Numbered from the stretch's first letter, positions 1 through 8,933 are shown. The stretch is 64,000 nucleotides of DNA from Methylocaldum sp002005105 (GCF_051027545.1 NZ_CP194902.1:3100001-3164000), one strand, 5' to 3'. Notes: a model not told the origin generated them from the sequence alone. Numbers and translations are program-made.

Positions 1-337
1 ACAGCAATTCGTCGCCGTCCCCGTTCCGAACCAGATGATCCATGGCGGAATAGGTATGCCAGCACCGGATCTTGACGTGCAGATTGCCCAGCATCGGCGT
101 GGCGTCCCATGGCGAGACGCTGGTTCCGGTGAGCTGGTTGGTATCGAAGGCGCGCGGCCTGAGCGGTCCCTCGACGCTGATCCAGCCGGTCGGCGGATGG
201 CGGTGAAGCATTTGCGTGGAAGGGCCGTAGAAGCCCTCCCGCCCCAATTCCCGTTCGTAAGTACCCTCGGGCAGATCGGCGTGAGCCTGGCGGGCGGCGA
301 CGCCCTCGACTCTCGGCAGTGAAATCCAGCGGAACAT
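1..337 (-). CDS. hmgA: Homogentisate 1,2-dioxygenase, N-terminal part (cut by window edge)
   Basis: Iron-dependent ring cleavage of homogentisate to maleylacetoacetate in the cytosol, the step after HppD in tyrosine breakdown. Only about 112 N-terminal residues lie in the window. They include RQAHADLPEG, HRHPPTGW, EGPLRPRAFD and MDHLVRNGDGDELL, which match the bacterial HmgA branch of about 390 residues. The ATG overlaps the hppD stop (TGATG), so the two are very probably translationally coupled in one operon. The gene continues leftward beyond base 1. Confidence 0.9.
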   Translation of the reverse strand, partial: MFRWISLPRVEGVAARQAHADLPEGTYERELGREGFYGPSTQMLHRHPPTGWISVEGPLRPRAFDTNQLTGTSVSPWDATPMLGNLHVKIRCWHTYSAMDHLVRNGDGDELL

Positions 338-1392
338 CAGATTACCCCCCGTCTCATTTGATCGTCTTCTATCGCCTCGAACAGCGCCTGGAAATTGCCC
401 TCGCCGAATCCTTCGTTGCCCTTCCGCTGGATGATCTCGAAGAAAATCGGCCCGATCACGGTCTCGGTGAAGATTTGCAGGAGAAGGCCCACTTTGTTGC
501 CCGGCAGGCCGTCGATGAGAATCCGGTTCCGCCGCAGCCGCTCCAAATTCTCACCGTGGCCCGGAACGCGGGAGTTCACCCGCTCGTAATAGGTATCGGG
601 CACGTCCATGAAGCGGACGCCGTTCTCGCGGAGCCGCTCGACGGTGGCGTAGATGTCGTCCGTGGCCAGAGCAACGTGTTGAATGCCTTCGCCGTGATAA
701 AGGTCGAGGTACTCCTGAATCTGCGACTTGGGATCGGAAGGCTCGTTGACGGGAATGCGGATCTTTCCGCAGGGGCTCGCCATCGCCCGGGATTTCAGCC
801 CGGTCGCCTTGCCGTGGATGTCGAAATAGCGGATTTCCCTGAAACCGAAGACGCGCTCGTAAAAATCGGCCCATTCGTCCATGTGGCCCTTGCGCACGTT
901 ATGGGTCAAATGGTCGATGCGGGTCAGGCCGACCCCGAAAGGTTCCGCCGGCTCGTTTTCGATGGGAACGAAGTCGACATCGTAGATCGAATGCTCTCCA
1001 TAACGGTCGACCAGATAAATCAGGCTCCGTCCGATTCCGCGGATGGCCGGGATATTGAGTTCCATGGGACCTGCCTCGCTGGCGGACGGCCTGGCGCCCA
1101 GTTCGAGCGCGCGCCGGAAGGCCCAGGCGGCATTTTCGACGCGAATCGCGAAGGCGCAAATCGAAGGCCCGTGCCGCTCCGCGAAGCGCTGGGCGAAACT
1201 CCCCGGTTCGTGATTAATGACGAAATTGATCTCTCCCTGCCGGTATAGAACCACATCCTTGGACCGGTGGCGGGCCACGGCCTTGAATCCCATCTGCTCG
1301 AAAAGTCTCGCCAAGGCTTGAGTGTCACGGGCGGTATATTCGATGAATTCGAATCCATCGGTCCTTATGGGGGGGACGTCGTCGCTTGTCAT
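337..1392 (-). CDS. hppD: 4-hydroxyphenylpyruvate dioxygenase
   Basis: Converts 4-hydroxyphenylpyruvate to homogentisate with Fe(II) and O2. The 351-residue protein has the two vicinal-oxygen-chelate halves of the family. The iron ligands are visible as His161 (RIDHLTHNV), His239 (GIQHVALAT) and Glu319 (IFFEIIQRKG). The C-terminal helix motif GFGEGNFQALFEAIE, typical of HPPD, is intact. It lies directly upstream of hmgA with a TGATG overlap, forming a tyrosine catabolic pair. Length and motifs agree with a functional enzyme. Confidence 0.97.
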   Translation of the reverse strand: MTSDDVPPIRTDGFEFIEYTARDTQALARLFEQMGFKAVARHRSKDVVLYRQGEINFVINHEPGSFAQRFAERHGPSICAFAIRVENAAWAFRRALELGARPSASEAGPMELNIPAIRGIGRSLIYLVDRYGEHSIYDVDFVPIENEPAEPFGVGLTRIDHLTHNVRKGHMDEWADFYERVFGFREIRYFDIHGKATGLKSRAMASPCGKIRIPVNEPSDPKSQIQEYLDLYHGEGIQHVALATDDIYATVERLRENGVRFMDVPDTYYERVNSRVPGHGENLERLRRNRILIDGLPGNKVGLLLQIFTETVIGPIFFEIIQRKGNEGFGEGNFQALFEAIEDDQMRRGVI

Positions 1393-1507
1393 ATTGGATA
1401 CCCCAGTGGCGGATTTTTTTGAGTTCTTTGATTCCTATGACCTCGGTGGTCGCATAAAGATTCCCATGGCTCGACGAGTCAGGCGCAGCAAGAACGGTTG
1501 TCAATGA

Positions 1508-1528
1508 AAATGATAATGGATATCATTT
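1508..1528. promoter_or_regulatory. Probable Fur box upstream of hemP
   Basis: AAATGATAATGGATATCATT is a near-palindromic match to the Fur consensus (GATAATGATAATCATTATC). It sits about 50 bases before the hemP start in the promoter region. This suggests iron-responsive repression of hemP and probably of the tonB-exbB-exbD-receptor genes that follow. Confidence 0.8.
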
Positions 1529-1580
1529 GCGACAGGGTGGATGTGCCGTCCGCCGCCGCTGAACGACATGAGGAAAAAGT

Positions 1581-1769
1581 ATGAGCCCAAGCAACCGAAC
1601 TGAAACCGATCGCCCGCATCGTCGGGGTGATGCGGGGCCCTTTCATTCGAAGCGCAGAGTCACAAGTGCGGAGTTGTTGGGCTCCGGTCGTGAAATCGTG
1701 ATCGAACATGGCGGAGACGAATACCGTCTGCGCCTAACCAGCAACGATAAGCTCATTCTGACGAAATAG
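1581..1769 (+). CDS. hemP: Hemin uptake protein HemP family
   Basis: A small 62-residue cytosolic protein. The C-terminal half (SAELLG, IVIEHGGDEYRLRLT, KLILTK) is the conserved HemP/HmuP core; the N-terminal half is polar and poorly conserved. In beta- and gammaproteobacteria this family accompanies iron or heme uptake genes and has been reported as a transcription co-activator of a heme receptor; the exact role here is not known. A Fur box lies upstream. A 24-bp inverted repeat separates it from tonB. Confidence 0.85.
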   Translation: MSPSNRTETDRPHRRGDAGPFHSKRRVTSAELLGSGREIVIEHGGDEYRLRLTSNDKLILTK

Positions 1770-1805
1770 TTTGTGTGTGTGAGACTCGTCCCGGGAGGGG
1801 AGAGC

Positions 1806-1877
1806 GTAGGTCGGCAATCCTTTGCCGACAAACCCGCTGGCCGGACTGTTGCTGTCGGCAAAGGATTGCCGACCTAC
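1806..1877. repeat. Inverted repeat of the GTAGGTCGGCAATCC family
   Basis: Two perfect 24-bp arms (1806-1829 and 1854-1877) separated by 24 bases. The arm begins GTAGGTCGGCAATCC and ends GCCGAC. The same arm occurs at 14326/14415, 22018/22050 and 55822/56038, so this is a dispersed palindromic repeat. Lying between hemP and tonB it could also act as an RNA hairpin that reduces read-through or protects the hemP message. Confidence 0.85.
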
Positions 1878-2029
1878 ACATCGGGATCCCTTACCCCGAA
1901 TCCGAAAATGCTTTAGCGGAACGCGTCGGAGGTTCCGACACACTCTCGTAGCCAGCCACCCGGCCTCACGGCATAGGTAGCCAGCCAGACAGTTTGGTTT
2001 AGTTACGCTTCTGTTGGTGAGGCAGCATC

Positions 2030-2791
2030 ATGTGGGCAGCCACTTTTCCGCCGGACCGTCTCTGGCCCGGCATCTCAATCGTCGATCGTTGTTGGGGAGT
2101 CCGCGCCGCCGGCATATTGGGGGCCGCCCTGGTCCATGCCGCGGTGCTTCCGATGCTGATAGAGGACGAGTCGGTGCCGGCAGTGCAGAGTCCGCGAGCG
2201 GCGCCGGTCATGGTCGACCTGATTTCGACGGCGCACCCGCAAGCCGATGCGCCCCAGGCTGTACAGAAACCGGTAGAACCCGTCAAGCCCAAGACCGAAA
2301 CGCCCAAACCGAAAGCGAAGCTCAAGCCGAAACAGGTCCGACCGTCGGCCAAGCGGTCGCCGATCCTGTCCAGGCCCAGCCAGGCAGCCGTGCAGCAGAC
2401 GACTGCCGAACAGGAACCGTCTCCACGTCAAACTTCGACCGAAGCGGCGCCGGGCCCGGTACCGCCGCCATCAGCCGCATCGGCGACGGCTCCGTCGCCG
2501 GGTCCGGTCGTTCCGCCACGCTTCAACGCGGCTTATTTACGCAATCCGGCGCCGGCCTATCCGGTCGGTTCCCTCCGCCGAAAAGAACAGGGCAAAGTCG
2601 TGCTTCGGGTTCTGGTGGATGCCGGCGGCGGCGCCGAAGCGATTAACGTCCAGACCTCCAGCGGATACGACCGGCTCGATGCCGCCGCTCTCGAAACCGT
2701 AAAGCAGTGGAAATTCGTTCCCGCCCGCCAAGGAGACAAGTCCGTGCCGGCGTGGGTGTTGGTCCCGATTTCATTCTCACTCGAAGGATAA
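2030..2791 (+). CDS. tonB: TonB-family energy transducer
   Basis: Spans the periplasm to pass proton-motive energy from ExbB/ExbD to outer-membrane receptors. The 253-residue protein has an N-terminal membrane anchor (about residues 25-45), a Pro/Lys-rich periplasmic spacer (about 85-165), and a C-terminal TonB domain with PAPAYPVGSLRR, GKVVLRVLVDA and ALETVKQWKFVPA. It is followed after 4 bases by exbB and then exbD and a siderophore receptor, so it is very probably dedicated to that receptor. Confidence 0.93.
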   Translation: MWAATFPPDRLWPGISIVDRCWGVRAAGILGAALVHAAVLPMLIEDESVPAVQSPRAAPVMVDLISTAHPQADAPQAVQKPVEPVKPKTETPKPKAKLKPKQVRPSAKRSPILSRPSQAAVQQTTAEQEPSPRQTSTEAAPGPVPPPSAASATAPSPGPVVPPRFNAAYLRNPAPAYPVGSLRRKEQGKVVLRVLVDAGGGAEAINVQTSSGYDRLDAAALETVKQWKFVPARQGDKSVPAWVLVPISFSLEG

Positions 2792-2795
2792 TCCT

Positions 2796-3542
2796 ATGGA
2801 AACGACAGAAACCCTGGGCTTGACCCATTTCCTGGCGCAAAGCGACTCGGCCGGCAAGGCGATTTTCGCGATCCTCGTCGCCATGTCGGTCGCGAGCTGG
2901 TATTTCATCGTGGCGAAGAACCTGCAGGCGCTGATCGCGCGCCGCCGGACGGCGCGTTTTCTGGAGTCCTTCTGGAACGCCTCTTCCCTGCATGCCGTGG
3001 AATTGCAATTGGAAGAGCACCACCCGGACGAACCGTTTTCCCATCTCGCCTATCATGCGCTGGTGTCATCCCGGCATCATGCCCGGCACGGCGCGGGGCG
3101 GCTGAACGAAGCGGGTTCGGCGGCGGAATTCCTGACGCGTTCGATGCGCCGGGTCATCGACGAGGAAACCGCGTCCCTCGAATGGGGGCTCACCGTGCTG
3201 GCATCCATCGGCAGCACAGCGCCCTTCATCGGCTTGTTCGGCACCGTTTGGGGCGTTTACCACGCCCTGGTCAACATCGGCATGAGCGGGCAGGGGAGCC
3301 TCGATCAGATCGCAGGCCCGGTGGGCGAAGCGCTGATCATGACCGGCGCCGGGCTGGCCGTGGCCATTCCCGCCGTATTGGCCTACAACGCCTTCGCCCG
3401 CTCCAATCGGCTGCTGCTGGCAAAGCTCGATGCCTTCGCCCACGACCTGTTCGCCTTCCTGACCACCGGCGCGCATTGCGTCGGGACCGAAGCCGATGAC
3501 CGAAGCGCCGCGGTCGGCCAGGCCGTCGCGGGAGGTGCGTGA
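2796..3542 (+). CDS. exbB: ExbB proton channel subunit
   Basis: Inner-membrane MotA/TolQ/ExbB-family protein that forms the proton channel of the Ton motor. The 248 residues include a first membrane helix at about 25-45 and the conserved block LASIGSTAPFIGLFGTVWGVYHAL at about 134-157, followed by the third helix region GPVGEALIMTGAGLAVAIPAV. It starts 4 bases after tonB, and its stop overlaps the exbD ATG (TGATG). Confidence 0.95.
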   Translation: METTETLGLTHFLAQSDSAGKAIFAILVAMSVASWYFIVAKNLQALIARRRTARFLESFWNASSLHAVELQLEEHHPDEPFSHLAYHALVSSRHHARHGAGRLNEAGSAAEFLTRSMRRVIDEETASLEWGLTVLASIGSTAPFIGLFGTVWGVYHALVNIGMSGQGSLDQIAGPVGEALIMTGAGLAVAIPAVLAYNAFARSNRLLLAKLDAFAHDLFAFLTTGAHCVGTEADDRSAAVGQAVAGGA

Positions 3543-3970
3543 TGGCGTTCGGAAGCTTCAGCCAGGGGCAGGGCGGCATGCGTCCCTCGGCCGAGATCAA
3601 CATGATCCCGCTCATCGACATCATGCTGGTGTTATTGGTCATTTTCATGATCACGACGCCCTTGCTCACCCACAACGTCAAGATCGATCTGCCCAGAGCG
3701 GCGAGCCAGCCGAGCACGGACAAAGCCGAGCACGTCGATTTGGCGATCGACGGAGCCGGCCGGCTTTTCTGGAACAATGACGCGATCGACCGGGCAGGGA
3801 TGCGCGAGCGCTTCGCGGCGGCGGCACGGCAGCAGCCTCAGCCCGAGGTGCACCTCCGGGCCGATAAAGCCACGGCCTACCAGATCATCGCCGAAGTGCT
3901 CGCCGCCTCGGCCAATGCCGGCGTGACACGCATCGGCTTCGTCTCCGATCCGAACGAAGCCAAGCCTTGA
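3542..3970 (+). CDS. exbD: ExbD biopolymer transport subunit
   Basis: Single-pass inner-membrane partner of ExbB. The 142 residues include the signature AEINMIPLIDIMLVLLVIFM, whose aspartate (LIDIM) is the protonatable residue of the family, and a periplasmic domain. ATG 3542 overlaps the exbB stop; a GTG at 3539 directly before it is an alternative start that adds one residue. Next in the operon is a TonB-dependent receptor. Confidence 0.95.
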   Translation: MAFGSFSQGQGGMRPSAEINMIPLIDIMLVLLVIFMITTPLLTHNVKIDLPRAASQPSTDKAEHVDLAIDGAGRLFWNNDAIDRAGMRERFAAAARQQPQPEVHLRADKATAYQIIAEVLAASANAGVTRIGFVSDPNEAKP

Positions 3971-4046
3971 CATACGAATTAGCCACCCAGCCGTTTTCCA
4001 GCCAGGTAGCCAGCCAACAGAACCAGTTAACTTGGGGAAAACATCC

Positions 4047-6194
4047 ATGACTAAGAATAACAACTACCGGCTTAAATCCACGGCGTTGGCCGGAACGCCA
4101 CTCGCGCTTGCCCTGGCATGCGCGACGGATGGCGCCATCGCGGCGGACGAAGATCTCACCACGCTCGACCAGGTCAAAGTGGTCGGCAAGGTGGAACAGG
4201 CGGGCGGCGACACGAAAGGTTACATGGCCAAACGCACCACGACGGCGACCAAGACCGACACTCCCCTGATCGACGTTCCGCAGTCGATCACCGTCATCAC
4301 GCAGGAGCTGATCAAGGACCAGAACATGCAGAGCATCGCCGACACGGTCCGCTACGTGCCCGGCGTCGTGATGTCGCAAGGGGAAGGCAACCGGGATGCG
4401 GTGATTTTTCGCGGCAACGCCACGACCGGCGATATGTACGTCGACGGCATGCGCGACGATGTCCAGTATTTCCGCGATCTTTACAACATCGACCGGGTGG
4501 AGGTGCTGAAAGGCCCGAACGCGATGATTTTCGGCCGCGGCAGCTCCGGCGGTCTGATCAACCGGGTAACCAAGCAAGCGAACTGGGAGAACCCGCGCGA
4601 GGCGAGCTTTCAGGTCGGTTCCTGGGACAAATTCCGGTTAACCGGGGACTTCGGCCAAGCCATCAACGAGAATTTCGCCGTTCGTCTCACTAGCATGTGG
4701 GAGAGTTCACGCAGCTTTCGCGAGGGTTTCCATGCCGAGCGCTGGGGCGTCAATCCAACCGTGTCCTGGCGTCTGGGCGATCAGACCCAAGTGACCTTCG
4801 GCTACGAGCATTACGAGGACGACCGTGTCGCGGACCGCGGCATTTCCTCGTTCTCGGGCCGCCCGGTCGAGACCGACGTTTCCACGTTTTTCGGCGATCC
4901 GAGGCGCAGTCCGACCTGGTCGAAAGTCGACGCGTTCAACGCCTTGATCGATCACGACTTCGGGAACGGGATCAAGTTCCGCAACCGCACCCGTTATGCG
5001 ATCTACGACAAGTTCTACCAGAACATCTTCCCGGGGGCGGTCAATGCCGCGGGCGACCAGGTGGCGATCTCGGCCTACAACAACGCGACCCAGCGCGAGA
5101 ATTTCTTCAACCAGACCGATCTGACGTTCGAGCTCGAAACCGGACCGTTCAAACACACTCTGTTGACCGGCGCCGAGTTCGGTCACCAGGAAACCGACAA
5201 CTTTCGCCAGACCGGATATTTCACGGCGGTGGGTCCCAATGCGACATCGGCCAGGGTTCCCGTGGCGGATCCGAGATATACCGGCCCCGTCACCTTCCGG
5301 CAAAGCGCCACGGATGCGGACAACCACGGCCTCGCGACCATCGCGGCAGGCTATTTTCAGGATCAGATCGAGCTCACCAAGCACTGGCAACTCGTGGCGG
5401 GGCTTCGCTACGACAACTTCGAGGTCGATTTCCGCAACAACCGCAACGGCCAGACTTTCTACACCAATGACGACCTTTGGTCGCCGCGCGGGGGCCTGAT
5501 CTTCAAGCCGTTCGACGAGCTCTCGATCTATGCGAGCTACAGCATGGCCTATGTGCCGCGAGCGGGCGATCAATTGGCCTCGCTGACACTGGCCAATAGC
5601 TCGTTGGAGCCGGAAGAGTTCAAGAACTACGAGGTGGGTGCGAAGTGGGACATCCGTCCCGATCTGTCGGCGACCCTGGCCTTTTATCAGCTCGATCGCC
5701 TCAACGCGATCGCCACCGACCCCAATAACCCCGCGGTGTCGTTCCTGGTCGACGGCCAGCGCACGCGGGGGATTGAACTGGGATTGAGCGGCAACATCAC
5801 CGACCAATGGCGCGTGATCGGCGGATACGCCTACCAGGATGCCGAAATCACCGAGAGCTTGTCGGCCAGCGCTCCGAAAGGCAACAAGGTGGCCCAGGTC
5901 CCGGAACACACGGTTTCGCTCTGGAACCGCTACGACATTACCCCTCATTGGGGCGTCGGCCTCGGCGCGGTATACCGCAGCGAAATGTACGCGGCCACCG
6001 ACAATAACGTCACCCTGCCCGGCTTCCTCCGCTTCGACGGGGCCGTCTATTACACGGTCAACGACAATGTCCAGGTGCAGGTCAACGTCGAAAACCTATT
6101 CGACAAGGAGTATTACGCTTCGGCGCACAGCAACAACAACATCATGCCGGGCTCGCCGATTGCCGCCACAGCCGCGCTGCGGGTGAGATTCTGA
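4047..6194 (+). CDS. TonB-dependent siderophore receptor
   Basis: Outer-membrane beta-barrel receptor of about 715 residues with a signal peptide ending near AIAADE, a plug domain (DVPQSITVITQELI, PGVVMSQGEG, RVEVLKGPNAMIFGRGSSGG) and a 22-strand barrel ending AALRVRF. This layout is that of the FhuA/Fiu siderophore-receptor branch; the actual ligand (catecholate, hydroxamate or other) cannot be read from sequence. ATG 4047 follows GGGGAAAA at a suitable distance; an upstream TTG at 4032 is less likely. The stop overlaps the next ATG (TGATG). It closes an iron-uptake operon with its own TonB-ExbBD. Confidence 0.93.
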   Translation: MTKNNNYRLKSTALAGTPLALALACATDGAIAADEDLTTLDQVKVVGKVEQAGGDTKGYMAKRTTTATKTDTPLIDVPQSITVITQELIKDQNMQSIADTVRYVPGVVMSQGEGNRDAVIFRGNATTGDMYVDGMRDDVQYFRDLYNIDRVEVLKGPNAMIFGRGSSGGLINRVTKQANWENPREASFQVGSWDKFRLTGDFGQAINENFAVRLTSMWESSRSFREGFHAERWGVNPTVSWRLGDQTQVTFGYEHYEDDRVADRGISSFSGRPVETDVSTFFGDPRRSPTWSKVDAFNALIDHDFGNGIKFRNRTRYAIYDKFYQNIFPGAVNAAGDQVAISAYNNATQRENFFNQTDLTFELETGPFKHTLLTGAEFGHQETDNFRQTGYFTAVGPNATSARVPVADPRYTGPVTFRQSATDADNHGLATIAAGYFQDQIELTKHWQLVAGLRYDNFEVDFRNNRNGQTFYTNDDLWSPRGGLIFKPFDELSIYASYSMAYVPRAGDQLASLTLANSSLEPEEFKNYEVGAKWDIRPDLSATLAFYQLDRLNAIATDPNNPAVSFLVDGQRTRGIELGLSGNITDQWRVIGGYAYQDAEITESLSASAPKGNKVAQVPEHTVSLWNRYDITPHWGVGLGAVYRSEMYAATDNNVTLPGFLRFDGAVYYTVNDNVQVQVNVENLFDKEYYASAHSNNNIMPGSPIAATAALRVRF

Positions 6195-6892
6195 TGAAGC
6201 CCGCCGAGTTCGGTCTTCCGGCTCACTCGCCGCGCTCCAAGCCCTCGGGCGGATACTTGTTCCTCCCTAGGCGTCTGGCGCGCGGGGCATTCCTCAAATG
6301 GCTGCGCCGCACTCACGCCTGGATAGGGCTGTGGGGCGCGGCGTTGGGGTTTTTGTTCGGGACCACGGGAATTCTGCTCAATCACCACGAGAAGTTGAAA
6401 ATTCCGGCCGCCCGGATGGAGCAGACCGTGATACAGCTGCCGCTGCCGGAACCGCGTCCCGCCGATCCCAAGGCCTTGGCACTATGGCTAGCAGAAGCGC
6501 TGCAGTTCCCATCCGACAAGGCGAAGATCATGCAGGAGCCTGGCAAGACCGTTATCTGGAACGGCGTGGAGGTGCGGCAGCCGGCGCGCTGGCAGATCGC
6601 CGCGCGTACGCCGCAACGCTTCCTCCAAGCGCAATATTGGGAAGGTAATGCTTTCGTCACCGTCAAGCGCGGCGAAGCGAATGTCTTCGCCCTGCTCGGC
6701 AACTTGCACCGCGGCGCCGGGTTGGGCGTCGGCTGGATCTTGCTGGCGGACACGCTGGCCGGCGGACTGATCGTGCTCGGCCTGACCGGCGTGCTGCTGT
6801 GGACCCGGCTGCATGGCCGCCGGCTCACCGCCGCCGGGCTCGGCCTCGGCTCGCTCGGTCTGGGACTCTGGTTTGTCTGGCAGGCTCTATAG
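6194..6892 (+). CDS. PepSY-associated membrane protein
   Basis: A 232-residue inner-membrane protein. An N-terminal helix (GLWGAALGFLFGTTGILLNHH) begins the PepSY_TM-type fold. A periplasmic segment follows (about 65-165), then LGNLHRGAGLGVGWILLADTLAGGLIVLGLTGVLLW and a last helix. Such proteins commonly follow siderophore receptors, and some relatives are ferric-siderophore reductases, so a role in iron release from the imported siderophore is a reasonable inference. It is coupled to the receptor by TGATG. Confidence 0.85.
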   Translation: MKPAEFGLPAHSPRSKPSGGYLFLPRRLARGAFLKWLRRTHAWIGLWGAALGFLFGTTGILLNHHEKLKIPAARMEQTVIQLPLPEPRPADPKALALWLAEALQFPSDKAKIMQEPGKTVIWNGVEVRQPARWQIAARTPQRFLQAQYWEGNAFVTVKRGEANVFALLGNLHRGAGLGVGWILLADTLAGGLIVLGLTGVLLWTRLHGRRLTAAGLGLGSLGLGLWFVWQAL

Positions 6893-7048
6893 AGAGACGG
6901 GGGAGGTCGCGCCGACCGGAACAACGGGAATCATCGCAGCGGAAGGCGGCCGGCTGAAAGCAGGGGAACGATTGGCGAACGTTCTTGGTCATTGATACTT
7001 ATTCATCTTGGGTATTTTCCAGGACTTTCGCCTTGCCCCGGAGGCTTT

Positions 7049-8200
7049 ATGGATTCACCGGCACATGATTACCCCACCGGGCTCTTCTTCGACGTTCAAG
7101 GGCCCCCATGCCTCTCGCTGTACGAGCCGACTCACCGGTCCCATCCGGATAACCAGCAGGACCGGATCCGGTTTCGGAACCTGGTGAAAGCCTTGGAAGA
7201 CTCGTTGCGGCGGACCTATCCGGAAGAAAAGATTCGAGCGCTCATCGAGCCGTTTCGAAACCTGGCCGCCGATCGCGGCTTCTGGAATCACACGCTGGAT
7301 GGACTAGCCGTACTGGCCGCGCCCGGCTTGTTCCTAGCCTATAGGCTGCAGCGGCCGGTTCCGGAATTGGCGGTAGTGGCCGACAGCTTCCACACCAAAC
7401 CCCTGCTGCGCATCCTCCAGTCGGCCGATCGCTACCAGGTTCTCGGACTGAATCGTAAGGAAATCAAGCTTTTTGAAGGGAATCGCGACGCACTGGACGA
7501 AATCGAACTGGCCGATGAGGTCCCGCGCACCATCATCGAAGCGCTGGGCGAGGAGTTGACCGAGCCGCACCTGACCGTCTCCACCTATGGCTCCGGCCCC
7601 GCCGGTCCGGCGATGCACCATGGCCAGGGCGGGAGAAAGGACGAGGTGGACCTTGATGCGGAACGGTTCTTTCGCGTCGTCGACCGCGCCGTGCTGGAAC
7701 ATCATTCGCGGCCCTCGGGCTTGCCCTTGGTGCTCGCGGCGCTGCCGGAACACCATCATCTCTTCCGCCGGGTGAGCCATAACCCGTTCCTGCTGGAGGA
7801 AGGCATCGATGTCCATCCGGACGCGGTGTCTGCCGGCGAACTGCGGGAGCGCGCGTGGCGGGCGGTCGAGCCTTATTATCTGGCAAGGCTGGACGAGCTG
7901 GTGGAGGCGTTCGGCGCCGCGAAAGCCAAAGGGCTCGGTGCCGACGATCCGGCCCAGGTCGCCGAGGCGGCCGTAGCCGGTCGGGTTACGAGCTTGCTGA
8001 TCGACGCCGGCTGCGAGATTCCCGGCCGAATTGATTCCACGACCGGACAGGTCGAATTCGACGATCTGGCTCACCCCGAGGTCGATGATCTGCTCGACGA
8101 TCTCGCGGAGTGGGTCATGAGGAGCGGCGGCCAGGTGGTCGTCGTTCCCCCCGAGCGGATGCCCACCGGGACCGGGGTTGCCGCGATTTATCGCTATTAA
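7049..8200 (+). CDS. baeRF3-type release-factor-like protein
   Basis: A 383-residue soluble protein that I place in the bacterial archaeo-eukaryotic release factor family 3 (baeRF3). It has an N-terminal domain (YEPTHRSHPDNQQDRIRFRN), the middle HGQGGRKDEVDLDAERFFRVVDRAV block and a C-terminal eL30-like end (RSGGQVVVVPPERMPTGTGVAAIYRY). ATG 7049 follows GGAGG, so the longer reading from 6992 is not needed. baeRF proteins are thought to act on ribosomes (nascent-chain release, rescue or hibernation); the activity of family 3 is not established to my knowledge. The next gene, 40 bases on, is a hibernation-factor homologue. Confidence 0.8.
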   Translation: MDSPAHDYPTGLFFDVQGPPCLSLYEPTHRSHPDNQQDRIRFRNLVKALEDSLRRTYPEEKIRALIEPFRNLAADRGFWNHTLDGLAVLAAPGLFLAYRLQRPVPELAVVADSFHTKPLLRILQSADRYQVLGLNRKEIKLFEGNRDALDEIELADEVPRTIIEALGEELTEPHLTVSTYGSGPAGPAMHHGQGGRKDEVDLDAERFFRVVDRAVLEHHSRPSGLPLVLAALPEHHHLFRRVSHNPFLLEEGIDVHPDAVSAGELRERAWRAVEPYYLARLDELVEAFGAAKAKGLGADDPAQVAEAAVAGRVTSLLIDAGCEIPGRIDSTTGQVEFDDLAHPEVDDLLDDLAEWVMRSGGQVVVVPPERMPTGTGVAAIYRY

Positions 8201-8240
8201 GGGGGTCGTTCCCGGATAGCCTAGGCAAAAGGACGCGTCC

Positions 8241-8555
8241 ATGCAGATTCAGTTCAACACCGACAGCAACATCGAAGGCCGCGACGAACTGGCCCACTGG
8301 GTCGAGGATTCGGTAGCGGCGATTTTGGGTCGTTTCGGCGAAAGGGTCACCCGGGTGGAAGCTCATCTCAGTGACATCAACGCTCACAAGATCGGTCAAG
8401 ACGATATACGCTGCCTGCTCGAGGCTCGCCCTGCGGGCCTGAAGCCGGTAGCGGTCAGTCACAGGGCCGACAGCGTCGAGCAGGCGGTCAACGGAGCCGC
8501 GGAAAAGCTGAAGAGAGCGCTGGATTCCACCTTCAGCCGACTGGAAAACCGCTAG
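8241..8555 (+). CDS. Short HPF/RaiA-family ribosome-associated protein
   Basis: A 104-residue protein with the S30AE-type beta-alpha-beta fold of hibernation promoting factors: IQFNTDSNIEGRDEL at the start, RVTRVEAHLSDINAHK in the middle and VEQAVNGAAEKLKRALDSTF near the end. Members bind the 30S decoding region and silence or dimerise idle ribosomes. It lacks the C-terminal extension of long HPF. The 40-base gap from the baeRF3 gene suggests co-transcription and a shared ribosome-related job. Confidence 0.85.
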   Translation: MQIQFNTDSNIEGRDELAHWVEDSVAAILGRFGERVTRVEAHLSDINAHKIGQDDIRCLLEARPAGLKPVAVSHRADSVEQAVNGAAEKLKRALDSTFSRLENR

Positions 8556-8933
8556 CGAACGGCATTCGCGCAGGCGTATCCAGCATCAAAAGTTCCGTGA
8601 GCGGGCGGATCGGGTCGATAGCGAAATCGTGGGGGAACAATCATCCGTACTGTCTAAGGATGGAAAGCGTCTTTCCAACGACCTTTTTGCCGGATCGGCG
8701 GTCATAACGATTTAAGAGAATTTGGACGGCGACAGGTCTATCCGGCAAGGCATCGTACGACCGAGCGGATTCGCCGGCAGCGAGGCTTGAAAGATACGGA
8801 CCGTGTAAATCGCTCGCGGCGCCGAGGGTACTATGGACATTGAGAGCGGAATCCGGGAGGAACTTGGAGCGGTGTCGGCCTTCACCAGGCGGGTTGCCGA
8901 TCAGCCCGATAACCGATTTCCTTGGGAAAGCTT
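8556..8933. other. Intergenic, no gene seen
   Basis: 378 bases between the HPF-like gene and the AsmA gene. I see no convincing reading frame, RNA gene or repeat. The promoter of the AsmA gene presumably lies here. Confidence 0.6.

Noticed and set aside
319..1248. 309-codon open frame on the plus strand opposite hppD
   Set aside because: hppD on the minus strand has all iron ligands and full length.
4707..5948. 413-codon open frame on the minus strand opposite the siderophore receptor
   Set aside because: Antisense to a clearly conserved receptor; composition (His, Arg, Gly, Val rich) is typical of antisense frames.
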